64,000 nt of DNA from Deltaproteobacteria bacterium (lineage in GTDB: Bacteria > Desulfobacterota > JAFDED01): positions 1 through 64,000 of the forward strand of contig JAFDED010000011.1 in NCBI GenBank assembly GCA_019310535.1. Direction: 5' to 3'. The notes below the pieces were generated by a model. That model was not told where the DNA came from. It was given only the letters and a program-made list of their open reading frames with translations, and searched no databases. The position numbers were made by a program, and so were the translations under genes. Below, in pieces: positions 38,435 to 47,346 of this stretch (its first letter is position 1; the number at the start of each line of letters is the position of its first letter).

Positions 38435-39076
38435 TCACTCCTTCCTGTCTTTTCGAAGACCCATAACTTGAAAGGACAATTCCAAAAGGGCTGCTGAAAT
38501 ATGCACGTTTTGCACCGTAACATAATCAGGTACTTTGAGAGAGATGGGGGCAAAGTTCAAAATAGCGGTAATTCCGGCTTCCACCAGGCGTAAAGCTGCC
38601 TCTTGAGCTGCGTGCATGGGAACGGCCACTACACCCATCAGTACCTTTTCCCGCCGGACAATCTCGTCCAGGCGCCCAAGAGGATAAACAGGCACATTGT
38701 CAGCGGTTTTTCCCATCAGATCGGGATTAACATCAAACATTGCCATAATCCGAAACCCTCGCGAGCGGAACCCCGGGTAGTGGGACAGGGCCTGGCCGAT
38801 GCGCCCCGCTCCCACAATTACAATATGAATATCCTTTTCCAGACCCAGGATATTCCGCAGGATATCGCTGAGTTCAGCCACACTGTATCCGTAATGCGAA
38901 GCAAATCGAGGCCCCAGGTGCACCATGTCCTGACGAACACATGAATGGGTGATGTTCAACTCTTCAGCGAGACGTTTGGAGGAAACCCACTGTGCCCCCT
39001 CATTAGTGAGCCTGGAAAGAAACTCGTAATAGAGAGGTAGACGTCTGATTACAGCACGCGGAATTGATTGAAGCAT
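38435..39076 (-). CDS. rex: Redox-sensing transcriptional repressor Rex
   Basis: A 213-residue Rex. A winged-helix N-terminal domain (RAVIRRLPLYYEFLSRLTNEGAQWVSSKRLAEEL in pieces, then THSCVRQDMVHLG) is joined to an NAD(H)-binding Rossmann domain with VGAGRIGQALSHYPGF, followed by FDVNPDLMGK and the C-terminal swap helix ISAALLELSFQVM. Rex represses fermentation and respiration genes and releases DNA when NADH rises. The usual QIRKDLSYFG helix reads VRQDMVHLG here, so its operator may differ. No convincing Rex palindrome was found upstream. Confidence 0.92.
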   Translation of the reverse strand: MLQSIPRAVIRRLPLYYEFLSRLTNEGAQWVSSKRLAEELNITHSCVRQDMVHLGPRFASHYGYSVAELSDILRNILGLEKDIHIVIVGAGRIGQALSHYPGFRSRGFRIMAMFDVNPDLMGKTADNVPVYPLGRLDEIVRREKVLMGVVAVPMHAAQEAALRLVEAGITAILNFAPISLKVPDYVTVQNVHISAALLELSFQVMGLRKDRKE

Positions 39077-39362
39077 CGGATAAGCTCCGAGTATCCGGTT
39101 ATTCTTCTGTTTCAGGTATCAAAGCATAAAGACTTTGCGACTGTTTAGGAATTAACATTTTTAATAGAAAATAAATAAATTGGTTGTAAATGTCAAGTAA
39201 CTTCTTGTGAGTATCGTGTTATATGAATTGACATTTTCATCCTTTTTCGTTATGTTGAAAAACAAAATTTATTTGTTGAGTTAAACACGGATGTGCGAGA
39301 TGGTGGTGGCTGTTTTTTTTCACTTCATCGTCCGAAATTTGTATGGTCTCTCGGGATGACGC

Positions 39363-40322
39363 ATGGCGGAGGACAGGAAAACCTTCACATTCCATGTCAT
39401 ACAAAGAGCCTCTGGTGCCAGGAAAGTTGAATCCATCCAGACTCTCAACACGGATCGTTTTCTCGGCCGCCACGTGGGAACGTGCACTATCATCAAAGAG
39501 CTTGGCAGAGGATCAATGGGGATCGTTTATGTGGCCTATCAGCGCTCGTTGAAGAGGCCCGTTGCGGTCAAGATTCTTCCCAAAGTCCTGATCAAAGACC
39601 TTATATCTGCGAGGCTTTTCCAGCAAGAGGCCGAGACCATTGCCATCCTGAATCACCCCAACATCATTCCTGTATACGAAGTGGGAGAGACCGAGGATTT
39701 TTATTTTCTGATCATGCAACTGGTCCAGGGTATGGCATTATCTGATATAATGGACAGAGCTCTGAAGCATGTCGTGCCATATCGGCGGCTTATCCCGCTT
39801 GAGGATACCCTCCGCATGGTCATGCAGGTTCTTGAGGCCCTGGATTATGCGCATGAAGAGGGGATTATCCACAGGGACATCAAGCCGGCCAACATCCTGG
39901 TTGAGGAGCGCACCCAAAGGGCAATGATCTCCGATTTCGGCATTGCCAAAGCAATCATGGGAGAGGATCTTAACCAGGGTGTGATAGTGGGGACGCCAAA
40001 CTACATGGCACCAGAACAGGCCAGTGGAAAAGAGCTGGACGGGCGGGCGGATATTTATGCCGTCGGGTGTATGCTGTTCGAGATGGTGGCGGGAAAGCTG
40101 CCCTTCCGGGAGGAAAAAATCATGGATCTCGTTCGCCGCAAGGCCAATGAGCCGGAAAGTGTTTTTTTGCGGCGGCCTTCGGAGATAAACCCACGCATAT
40201 CTCCTGAACTGGAAAAGATCATTCTCCGCGCCGTAATGGCGAATCCTGATGATCGGTTCTCCAGCGGGCGGGAGTTTAAAGAAGCACTGGAGAATTTCCG
40301 GACCTTTCACAAGAACAACTAA
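39363..40322 (+). CDS. Soluble Ser/Thr protein kinase (Hanks type)
   Basis: A 319-residue kinase with all core motifs: the glycine loop LGRGSMGIVY, catalytic Lys in VAVKIL, Glu in QEAETI, HRDIKPANIL catalytic loop, DFGIAK, and APEQASGKELDGRADIYAVG. An N-terminal stretch of about 40 residues precedes the domain. There is no membrane segment and no extracellular sensor domain, unlike many bacterial kinases, so the signal must come from a partner. The gene 118 bases downstream encodes a large helical protein with a degenerate GGDEF domain and is the natural candidate. Confidence 0.9.
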   Translation: MAEDRKTFTFHVIQRASGARKVESIQTLNTDRFLGRHVGTCTIIKELGRGSMGIVYVAYQRSLKRPVAVKILPKVLIKDLISARLFQQEAETIAILNHPNIIPVYEVGETEDFYFLIMQLVQGMALSDIMDRALKHVVPYRRLIPLEDTLRMVMQVLEALDYAHEEGIIHRDIKPANILVEERTQRAMISDFGIAKAIMGEDLNQGVIVGTPNYMAPEQASGKELDGRADIYAVGCMLFEMVAGKLPFREEKIMDLVRRKANEPESVFLRRPSEINPRISPELEKIILRAVMANPDDRFSSGREFKEALENFRTFHKNN

Positions 40323-40439
40323 AACGGGTATGGCGCCGACTGCGGCGCAACCTAATAAATTGCCAATGTTTTTTTACTGCTTCGGAAGTGGTCAAGTCTA
40401 CCTTGCGCCTCAACCAGGGCGCAAGGCAGTGAAGAGATA

Positions 40440-42644
40440 ATGAGCACACAAAGATTGTCTCAACAGATTGCCGAGAAGATTGCGCGCCACTTCAACATTC
40501 TCTTCAACCAGGCGACTATTTACCACGGTTCCCACCCATCCATCGCCTCGGGGATTCCTGTCTTCTACCAGTCGGTGAATGAAGGTCTTGCCATGGTTTC
40601 CCCCCTGACACTGATGCTGGAGAGAGACTCTCTTTACATCGAAGAATGGTGCATAGACAAGAGGGTGAACCTGCGCAAGTTCGTCAACCATTTCAAAAAA
40701 GCGGGGATCCAGTCCATCTCTTTAAGCCAGGGGCTGAGGCAGGAGGAGTTGCTCCCCTTTGTGGTGGTGTTTTGTGATCTCAAGACTTACCCCACGGTAG
40801 AACTTATGAAGGAGGGCCTGGTCCGGCACGGTGTGGAATCCATCCGCCTGAACTACGTCATCTACAAGAAGATGACCACTGATGAAGAGGTAGTAGCCGC
40901 AGGAGAGACAGCCCTGGGTAGAGGTGCCACCGAGAAAATTCCTTTAAAGGAACTGCAGGAAGCTCTTGGCGGCGATCAGGCCGTCAAAGAATCATTGATG
41001 GCCAAAATGGCACTGGACGAGCTGGAAAGAAGCATCTCCCTTCAAAAGCTCCTGGAGGATCCCGCCGGTTTCGGCCGGGAACTGGTGGGAGCGGGCACCC
41101 AAGGACCGAGTGAGGACGGGTTGTCGCGGGGAGTCATAGTGTCGGAAAAACTGCGCCAGTTGCGAAATGAGATCCGTTCTACCCCGCTGGGTTCCGATTT
41201 TGCCACGATTGAAAACATGATGCAGGCCGTCTTCAAGATGCGGGCGGAGCTGATGGAGGCCGTCGAAGTCCAGAAGGGTATGGGCGTTTTATTTCAGGAA
41301 GAGGGCCTCATCCGGGATGAAGCGAACGCCCTGACACGCCAGGTGGTCATACGCCTGATCCGCGAGGAGTATAACCAGGGAGAGATATCCATCCGTCGGC
41401 TTGCCCAGATATTGCGGCGAATGATGCCCGACGTGAGAGAACTGAGGTTCATATTGCCCGAGTTAAAAGCGGCCCTTCTGGCCGACGGCATGCCATTGGC
41501 TGATTTCCTCAAGTTGATCAAGGAACTGGCAAGGGAACTACAGGAAGAAGGGCTCGTGCAGGTGCTCCAGGAGGCCTCCGAGGAAGTGGGGGTTAAAGTC
41601 GAGGAGTTGATCCTCCACATCAAGGAGGACCCCAGGAGCGCCGCTGAGCTCATCCTTCTGGCCGCAGAGATCCGCAATGCCGGTTTGGTCGGCGATGAGA
41701 CACTGCTCACTGACCTCCTGGTGGATTACGTGGAGCGTGTGGGGAGCCACATGGCCATGGAGAGCGCCAAATCCAAAGGGGTCGAAGGGGGGAAACATCT
41801 CCATCAACTCCTGTCCAACATCCAGAGCAAGCTGGTTGAACACCTGCGCGCCCAACCGGTGAATGCGGAAGTGGTATCATCGGTGGATCAGAAGGTCGGT
41901 GAGCGTATCGGAGCAACGCTGGGGAAACTCAAATCCAGTTGGGTGCTTCATCAGATTTCCGGCAGAGAAAAGCTGATGGATGCGGCCGAGGTCATCCGCG
42001 TTCTCGAAAATACTCTTGAGCATGAACAAGAACTTGAGGATATCCTGGAGCCCGTCCGCGAATCCCTTCTACGGCAGGGAATGAGCGACTCTCTCTTCGA
42101 CCAGATTTTCAACGATATATTCTCCCGGCTTGAGGAGCGGCATAAAAGCAAGCAATGGGGCGATCTGCCCAGCCAAACCTTCAATCGTCGAATGACCCTC
42201 TTCATGCTTAACTGGGAAATTCAAAGGGCCACGCGGTACGCAAGCCCATTCTCGGCCATCCTGCTCAGCATATACACAATCGAGTTCCAGCGCACCATCA
42301 CATTGAATATTGACCTCGACAGCCCCGAGATACGCAATACAGTCCTCGAGATCCTACGCCAGTCCATCCGCAAGGTGGACGTAGTGGGCACACTGGGGCA
42401 AAATCGTATTTTCCTGCTTCTCCCTATGACACCGCTGAACGGAGCCTGCGTTTTACTGGAGCGGATACGAACAGGGTTGAAGCATCAGCATTACACATTA
42501 CAGGGCATTCCCGCCCGCGTTGAGTTTTGTATGACGGCTGTTTCCTTCGACCGCCAGCACACACCCACAGTGGAGGTCTTTGTGGATGTTGCTGAAAAAA
42601 GCCTGCTTCGAGTGATCGCTATGTACTCAAAAAACAGGAAATAA
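40440..42644 (+). CDS. Large helical protein with degenerate C-terminal GGDEF-like domain
   Basis: A 734-residue soluble protein. Residues 1-150 form an unrecognised alpha/beta domain (TIYHGSHPSI, LYIEEWCIDKRVNL), 150-560 are almost wholly helical and acidic, and about 565-734 look like a GGDEF fold (FNRRMTLFMLNWEIQRATRYASPFSAILLSI, a diguanylate-cyclase-like start). The active-site loop that should be GG[DE]EF reads GQNRI (653-657), and the metal-binding Asp region is also altered, so catalysis is unlikely; nucleotide or partner binding is possible. It follows the kinase gene on the same strand. I do not recognise the N-terminal parts. Confidence 0.7.
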   Translation: MSTQRLSQQIAEKIARHFNILFNQATIYHGSHPSIASGIPVFYQSVNEGLAMVSPLTLMLERDSLYIEEWCIDKRVNLRKFVNHFKKAGIQSISLSQGLRQEELLPFVVVFCDLKTYPTVELMKEGLVRHGVESIRLNYVIYKKMTTDEEVVAAGETALGRGATEKIPLKELQEALGGDQAVKESLMAKMALDELERSISLQKLLEDPAGFGRELVGAGTQGPSEDGLSRGVIVSEKLRQLRNEIRSTPLGSDFATIENMMQAVFKMRAELMEAVEVQKGMGVLFQEEGLIRDEANALTRQVVIRLIREEYNQGEISIRRLAQILRRMMPDVRELRFILPELKAALLADGMPLADFLKLIKELARELQEEGLVQVLQEASEEVGVKVEELILHIKEDPRSAAELILLAAEIRNAGLVGDETLLTDLLVDYVERVGSHMAMESAKSKGVEGGKHLHQLLSNIQSKLVEHLRAQPVNAEVVSSVDQKVGERIGATLGKLKSSWVLHQISGREKLMDAAEVIRVLENTLEHEQELEDILEPVRESLLRQGMSDSLFDQIFNDIFSRLEERHKSKQWGDLPSQTFNRRMTLFMLNWEIQRATRYASPFSAILLSIYTIEFQRTITLNIDLDSPEIRNTVLEILRQSIRKVDVVGTLGQNRIFLLLPMTPLNGACVLLERIRTGLKHQHYTLQGIPARVEFCMTAVSFDRQHTPTVEVFVDVAEKSLLRVIAMYSKNRK

Positions 42645-42977
42645 TTGAACCGCATTCAATAATATACAAGTCAACGCAACCCCCGCTCATCTACACTCTC
42701 AGGGAACGCGAATAACTTTTCATATATGATGTTCAACAGGTAACGCCCTTGCCCGGCAAACCAGAACCGGGATGGTGAACGTGCAGCGGCCTGCCACCAT
42801 GGGAATAGCATGGTGCAAGCTTTATCTTTATGCATCCCGGAAGGCATCCGCGTTCTTGAATGAATTTTGAGATGTTCGGCCGTAAAAGCAGGATTGAATC
42901 TCGGCTGTTGGCTGACAGTTTCTCCGCTGCGCAAAAGTCGAACCTGGAGGTAATGATTATGGAGCGAGGTCAGATAG
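42645..42977. other. Intergenic region, nothing recognised
   Basis: About 330 bases between the degenerate-GGDEF gene and the MFS carrier. The antisense frame over this stretch has no recognisable protein content. Confidence 0.5.
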
Positions 42978-44204
42978 GTGCATAGAATTTCGGTCCGGGA
43001 CAATCCAGGCAGGGGCGACACCGCGGAGTCATCCCCTTTTCGCTCACAAATAGGTCCCCTGCTTTTTTTGACGGGAATCTTCCTCTTGAACTTCCTTTCA
43101 AGGATCATCCTGGCGCCCTTGCTGCCCAGCATAGAGAAGGATATGGGAGTGGGACACGGGGATGCCGGCTCCCTCTTTCTCATGATTTCACTTGGCATGT
43201 GTCCCATGACTTTGTGCTCCGGTTTCTTCTCTTCCCGGATGACACACAGGAAAACAATCATTCTCTCTTCCACGGCTGTCGGCGCAGCGCTCTTGATCGT
43301 CTCCCTGACACACACATTGGGCGGGGTCCGCCTGGGGCTGCTTATGGTGGGGATGGCGGCCGGGCTCTATCTTCCCTCGGGTCTGGCGACCCTCACCACT
43401 CTGGTGTCATCCAGAGACTGGGGAAAAGCCGTGGCCATCCACGAACTGGCCCCCACCCTGGGCTTTGTGGCGGCTCCCTTGCTGGCTGAGGTTCTTCTGA
43501 GATTTTATTCCTGGCAGGGGGTTCTGGCGCTGCTCGGTGGAGCTTCTCTCTTCACCGGAGCGGCCTTTGCCTGCTTCGGAAGGGGCGGGCGGTTCTTCGG
43601 TGAAGCTCCCAGTCCAGGCACCCTCCGGGACCTTCTTGCAGAACCGGCCTTGTGGATAATGATTGCCCTGTTTACCCTGGGTATAGGTGCCAGCTTGGGG
43701 GTATACACTATGCTCCCTCTGTATCTTATAACCGAGCTTGAAATGGAGCGTGGCTGGGCAAATACCCTGGTGGCGCTCTCCAGGGTCCCGGGACCTGGCG
43801 TGGTCATTCTCGCCGGTTGGGGGACCGATCGTCTCGGCACCAAGAGGGCTTTGAAATATGTTTTTCTGGCCACAGGAATCATGACGGTGCTGCTGGGCGC
43901 GGCCCAAGGATCCTTGATCATGCCCGTTGTTTTCCTTCAACCCATGCTGGCCGCATGCTTCTTTCCCGCCGGTTTTGCGGCACTTTCCCGGATAGGCCCT
44001 TCCAAGACCCGAAACGTGGCCGTCTCCCTTACGCTCCCCACCGCCTTTTTGCTGGCGACCGGGGTCATTCCTGCAGGCATCGGCATTCTGGGTGAAGCAG
44101 GCCTCTTCGCTGTCGGGTTTGCCGTGGTAGGCGGGCTGACCCTCGGGGGAGTCTGGCTGGTGCGTTACCTGAAATTTTCCGATACGCACATGCCGAGCCC
44201 GTGA
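42978..44204 (+). CDS. Major facilitator superfamily transporter
   Basis: A 408-residue protein with twelve hydrophobic segments in two sixes. The first loop has RIILAPLLPSIEKDMGVGHGDAGSLF, and loop 2-3 has SSRMTHRKTIILSS; the middle loop (FGRGGRFFGEAPSPGTLRDLL) is short and basic. The start is a GTG with gaggt seven bases upstream. The substrate cannot be told from sequence; similar proteins often carry small organic anions. It is alone, between the regulator pair and the cytochrome cluster that lies convergent to it. Confidence 0.88.
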   Translation: MHRISVRDNPGRGDTAESSPFRSQIGPLLFLTGIFLLNFLSRIILAPLLPSIEKDMGVGHGDAGSLFLMISLGMCPMTLCSGFFSSRMTHRKTIILSSTAVGAALLIVSLTHTLGGVRLGLLMVGMAAGLYLPSGLATLTTLVSSRDWGKAVAIHELAPTLGFVAAPLLAEVLLRFYSWQGVLALLGGASLFTGAAFACFGRGGRFFGEAPSPGTLRDLLAEPALWIMIALFTLGIGASLGVYTMLPLYLITELEMERGWANTLVALSRVPGPGVVILAGWGTDRLGTKRALKYVFLATGIMTVLLGAAQGSLIMPVVFLQPMLAACFFPAGFAALSRIGPSKTRNVAVSLTLPTAFLLATGVIPAGIGILGEAGLFAVGFAVVGGLTLGGVWLVRYLKFSDTHMPSP

Positions 44205-44302
44205 AAGGTGTTCACTCGATACGTTCACATGCCGGTTGAGCTATGCTACTGCAATGTATTTTAGCCGGCAACGTTTGTTTAACATTAGGGAAAGAGTGCT
44301 CC

Positions 44303-46285
44303 TCAGGGCATGTCGATCCGGAGGCGGACAAAGACCATGTATGCGCTGAAATCATCATGGTCGAAATTCTCCTCGGCATCATGCTCCATATACCGAAACG
44401 CGGCTTTCACTGCTGCGCGTTTCAACAGTTGGTGCTCCACGGCGAGGCCATAAGACTGCAGGGTTGAATCCAGCGACATACTTCCGAGGCTCCCGTCGCC
44501 TCCTGCGTTTTGCCCTTCGCCATCGGTCGCTGAGAGCTGGGAGTCGAGCAATAGCCGCGTCTCTTTCCTCAAACTGATCTCCAGGCCGTTGAACCACGTG
44601 TGCACCTTGGTTTCATAATCAACGTTATCAGGCCGAAAGCCGGCCCTGGTATTGGCCCAGTGATCCTGAAACGTGTATTGCGTGGAAAAGGTGATCCAGC
44701 TTCGCGGAGCCAGCATAAGGCCCACCCCGTAAGTGCGAGCATGAGTGTCGGCGATCTCATCCGGATCATCGGAGAAGATGGAAAACCGGCTCTGATCATC
44801 ATGGTAAGAGAGAGTGGCCGATAGAATCGGCAGGGGGGTGAATCGTGCTTGCACCTGAGTCCGAGTGCGGCGCTGCTTACGGTCCCCGATTCCCGAATCA
44901 GGCCCACGCCCGCTGATGGGATCATTCTCAAAGTCCACTTCCAGCCTGTCCAAACCATATCGGGCAGACAGGTGGATAAAGCTCAAGGGACGTATGCGTA
45001 CCCGTGCCCAATATTCGGTTCTGTCCAGATCGGCATCCGAATCGAGGATGAACGTGTCGAAGAAACCTCTCCCCGATGAGAAGTTATCGTCATACGTTCG
45101 ATCAATGCGAGAGACTTCTACGCCGGCATCCACCGTAGTCCGGGGGATGGCGGAGAATCGTACCTCAAAGTTTCCCTTCAGGCTCCTGTCGTCGCGGTCG
45201 CTCCTGTTCTTCTCGGACACGATCAAAACGTCCGTCGGTGTGAGGAACAGGTTATCGGACGTCCCTCTCTTTTCCATGTCCTGATAACCCAGCTCGGCGG
45301 TCAGGGTCAGATATTCCAGTGGAACATACCGAGCGCCAAGGGAAATCGAATGATTATCGATATCCACATCGCTTTCGCCATCAAGCTCAAGGTTGCCGCC
45401 GACGGGGTCTACAACCGACTTGTTGAACCCTCCCTCGCCCCCTGCTCTCTGGAACCTATACAGCAGAGAAAGGTACAACGTATCCATGAAGTGTTTACTA
45501 AGCTCCAGGCTCGATGTCGAAACAAACGTGTCGGGGCGCTCTCTTCTCTCCTCGGCTTTGCTGGACCCCAAGCCGGTCTGGAAATGATTTTCCGTGTGGA
45601 TGAGGCTCCCATGAAAAAAACTAAGCATCTGGTTGAATGAGACGTCCACGCCTGCGATGGTATGGCGGACAGCCAGGTTCGCCACGTGTTCATCCGTGTC
45701 CACCTCTTGAAATAACGGGAGGTTTGTGAAAGAAAAGAAGCCCACATCTCCCCTCTCCATCAACAACCGAGCGCCTTTTTGGGTCCGCCGCTCATAGCCC
45801 AGATGGATGACGGGCAGGCCCGGCTGTTTCAGTTCGCCCCGGATGTAGCCCTGTTCCCGATCCAGGTCTATTGACCGAGACAATTGATTATCGCGGGGGC
45901 CGAAATCGTAATCTGCCGCCGCATTATTTTGGTAGGAGCGTAGTGTATTGTAGCCCACGTCGAACTTCCAGCGATCGGTCTGCTCCAAGACCACGTCAGC
46001 ACCGGCGTCTTTTTCCGCCTCCAGTCGGCCGGTGAAATGCAGCAGCCAGTCATCTCCCAGGAGTCGGTCGTAACCCAGGGATTCGATCCCCCCTGTGAGA
46101 TCGTCCGTTCTCTGTTCGAGTTCCTTGAATTTCTCCTCCTGCTCATCCACCACCCACAGGTACGCTCCAACATCGGCGCGGAAGTACTCCGCATCCTCGG
46201 CTTCCTGGCCTCCGGCCGGCGAGCCGGCCAATAAGCTCCAGGCGATGATCCATAGTCCCAGCTTTCGTAGAACTCTTCCCTTCAT
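44303..46285 (-). CDS. Outer-membrane beta-barrel protein of a porin-cytochrome conduit
   Basis: A 660-residue exported protein. A signal peptide (MKGRVLRKLGLWIIAWSLLAGSPAGG) is followed by a coiled segment (EEKFKELEQRTDDL) and then some two dozen alternating amphipathic strands such as FDVGYNTLRSY, HLGYERRTQKGAR and VQARFTPLPILSATLSY, ending in strand VFVRLRIDMP. It looks like the MtrB/OmbB-type barrels that hold a periplasmic cytochrome in the outer membrane; the N-terminal CxxC of MtrB is absent. The ATG at 46285 follows aaggaga. It is the third gene after a nonaheme and an octaheme cytochrome. The barrel call is firm; the conduit role is from context. Confidence 0.72.
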   Translation of the reverse strand: MKGRVLRKLGLWIIAWSLLAGSPAGGQEAEDAEYFRADVGAYLWVVDEQEEKFKELEQRTDDLTGGIESLGYDRLLGDDWLLHFTGRLEAEKDAGADVVLEQTDRWKFDVGYNTLRSYQNNAAADYDFGPRDNQLSRSIDLDREQGYIRGELKQPGLPVIHLGYERRTQKGARLLMERGDVGFFSFTNLPLFQEVDTDEHVANLAVRHTIAGVDVSFNQMLSFFHGSLIHTENHFQTGLGSSKAEERRERPDTFVSTSSLELSKHFMDTLYLSLLYRFQRAGGEGGFNKSVVDPVGGNLELDGESDVDIDNHSISLGARYVPLEYLTLTAELGYQDMEKRGTSDNLFLTPTDVLIVSEKNRSDRDDRSLKGNFEVRFSAIPRTTVDAGVEVSRIDRTYDDNFSSGRGFFDTFILDSDADLDRTEYWARVRIRPLSFIHLSARYGLDRLEVDFENDPISGRGPDSGIGDRKQRRTRTQVQARFTPLPILSATLSYHDDQSRFSIFSDDPDEIADTHARTYGVGLMLAPRSWITFSTQYTFQDHWANTRAGFRPDNVDYETKVHTWFNGLEISLRKETRLLLDSQLSATDGEGQNAGGDGSLGSMSLDSTLQSYGLAVEHQLLKRAAVKAAFRYMEHDAEENFDHDDFSAYMVFVRLRIDMP

Positions 46286-46364
46286 TCCCTGCCATCTCCT
46301 TCCAATAGGCATGCCATATAAGTTTTCAGGAATTACAGATTTGTCGGTATTCTTTTCAGCATTA

Positions 46365-47150
46365 TTATTGGGAGAGCAAAGCGCGGCTGAAATTGGACCC
46401 GTGGATCCGAGTGTGGCAGTCCACGCATCGGGCCGTTGCGCTGAGCGCCGCACGGTGGTTGAACGTGCCGATCTGCGGGAAGCCGCTTGTCACGTGGCAT
46501 TTCAAACAGAGGTTCCTGCCGTCCTGTGTGAGAAGTTTTCTCCTGGGCGATCCATGGGGAAAATGGCAATTCTCGCACCCCTCCAGAACCGCCTCGTGTT
46601 CCCAGACAAATGGACCCCGCACCTCGGGATGGCACTGAAAACAAGTCTCCTGCCCGGAGGACCAGAGGCGCCGAGTCGGTTTTTCCCCGTGGATGTCGTG
46701 GCAAGAGGAACATTGAACGCGTCCCTGCGATACCGGATGACGGTAAGGCAGGCTGAATCGGGCTCTGATATCCAGGTGGCAGGTGAAACAAGCGTCGGGG
46801 TTTTCTCGGAAGATGAACCGAGCGGTTTCCGGGCGTTCCTCGGCGGCCTTGTCCGCATGAAGGCTCCCCGCCCCATGACATGACTCGCATATCCTTTGGC
46901 TTGACTCCTCGTCAACTGCGAGGGAGCGATAATGTTCACTGTGCTTAAATCGCTGCGCCACATCCTCGTGGCATGCGCTGCACTGGTCGGTTCCGGCCAA
47001 TTGGGCTCCCGGGATAGCAAATACTTTCAGGGGGAACACCGAAGTACCGCCCCGACATCCGCTCATCAGCGCCACGACCAATGTGATTAAAACAATCCAT
47101 GAAAACTCTCGACCAGGCTTTGGAAGAGACTTGTTCCAGAGGCTTCCCAT
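46365..47150 (-). CDS. Octaheme c-type cytochrome lipoprotein (MtrA/DmsE-like)
   Basis: A 261-residue protein with eight CxxCH motifs (Cys57, 88, 121, 147, 170, 192, 215 and 242) and no others. The spacing and the phrases CHDIHGEKP, CHFPHGSP and CHTRIHGSN match the MtrA/DmsE cytochromes that carry electrons through an outer-membrane barrel. The N-terminus has a hydrophobic stretch ending MSGC, a lipobox with Cys32 as the lipid site; Arg at +2 would allow outer-membrane sorting. Eight hemes is also the number in OmaB of the Geobacter conduit. It lies between the nonaheme cytochrome and the barrel gene. Confidence 0.88.
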   Translation of the reverse strand: MGSLWNKSLPKPGREFSWIVLITLVVALMSGCRGGTSVFPLKVFAIPGAQLAGTDQCSACHEDVAQRFKHSEHYRSLAVDEESSQRICESCHGAGSLHADKAAEERPETARFIFRENPDACFTCHLDIRARFSLPYRHPVSQGRVQCSSCHDIHGEKPTRRLWSSGQETCFQCHPEVRGPFVWEHEAVLEGCENCHFPHGSPRRKLLTQDGRNLCLKCHVTSGFPQIGTFNHRAALSATARCVDCHTRIHGSNFSRALLSQ

Positions 47151-47346
47151 GAGTCTGCACTCCTTGAGGGTTCTTTACTATAGAGATTGAGATGAAACGA
47201 CTATCCCGCGCAAAATGAGAGGAGCGATGCACGTATTGCAGACCATCATTTTTCCATATACCAGGTACGGAGATGGGGAAGAGGCCTTCTATCATAAGCA
47301 ATCTCCAGGCCTCTTTCCCCAATGATGACAGAGCCCCTGAACGGCC

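Noticed and set aside
39077-39250. Rex operator-like palindrome upstream of rex (near tgtttaggaattaaca)
   Set aside because: The half-sites are the right letters in part, but the spacing and ends do not fit the known TTGTGAA/TTAACAA operators.
42671-43315. Minus-strand frame overlapping the MFS gene
   Set aside because: It is antisense to membrane helices of a clear transporter and has no recognisable domain.
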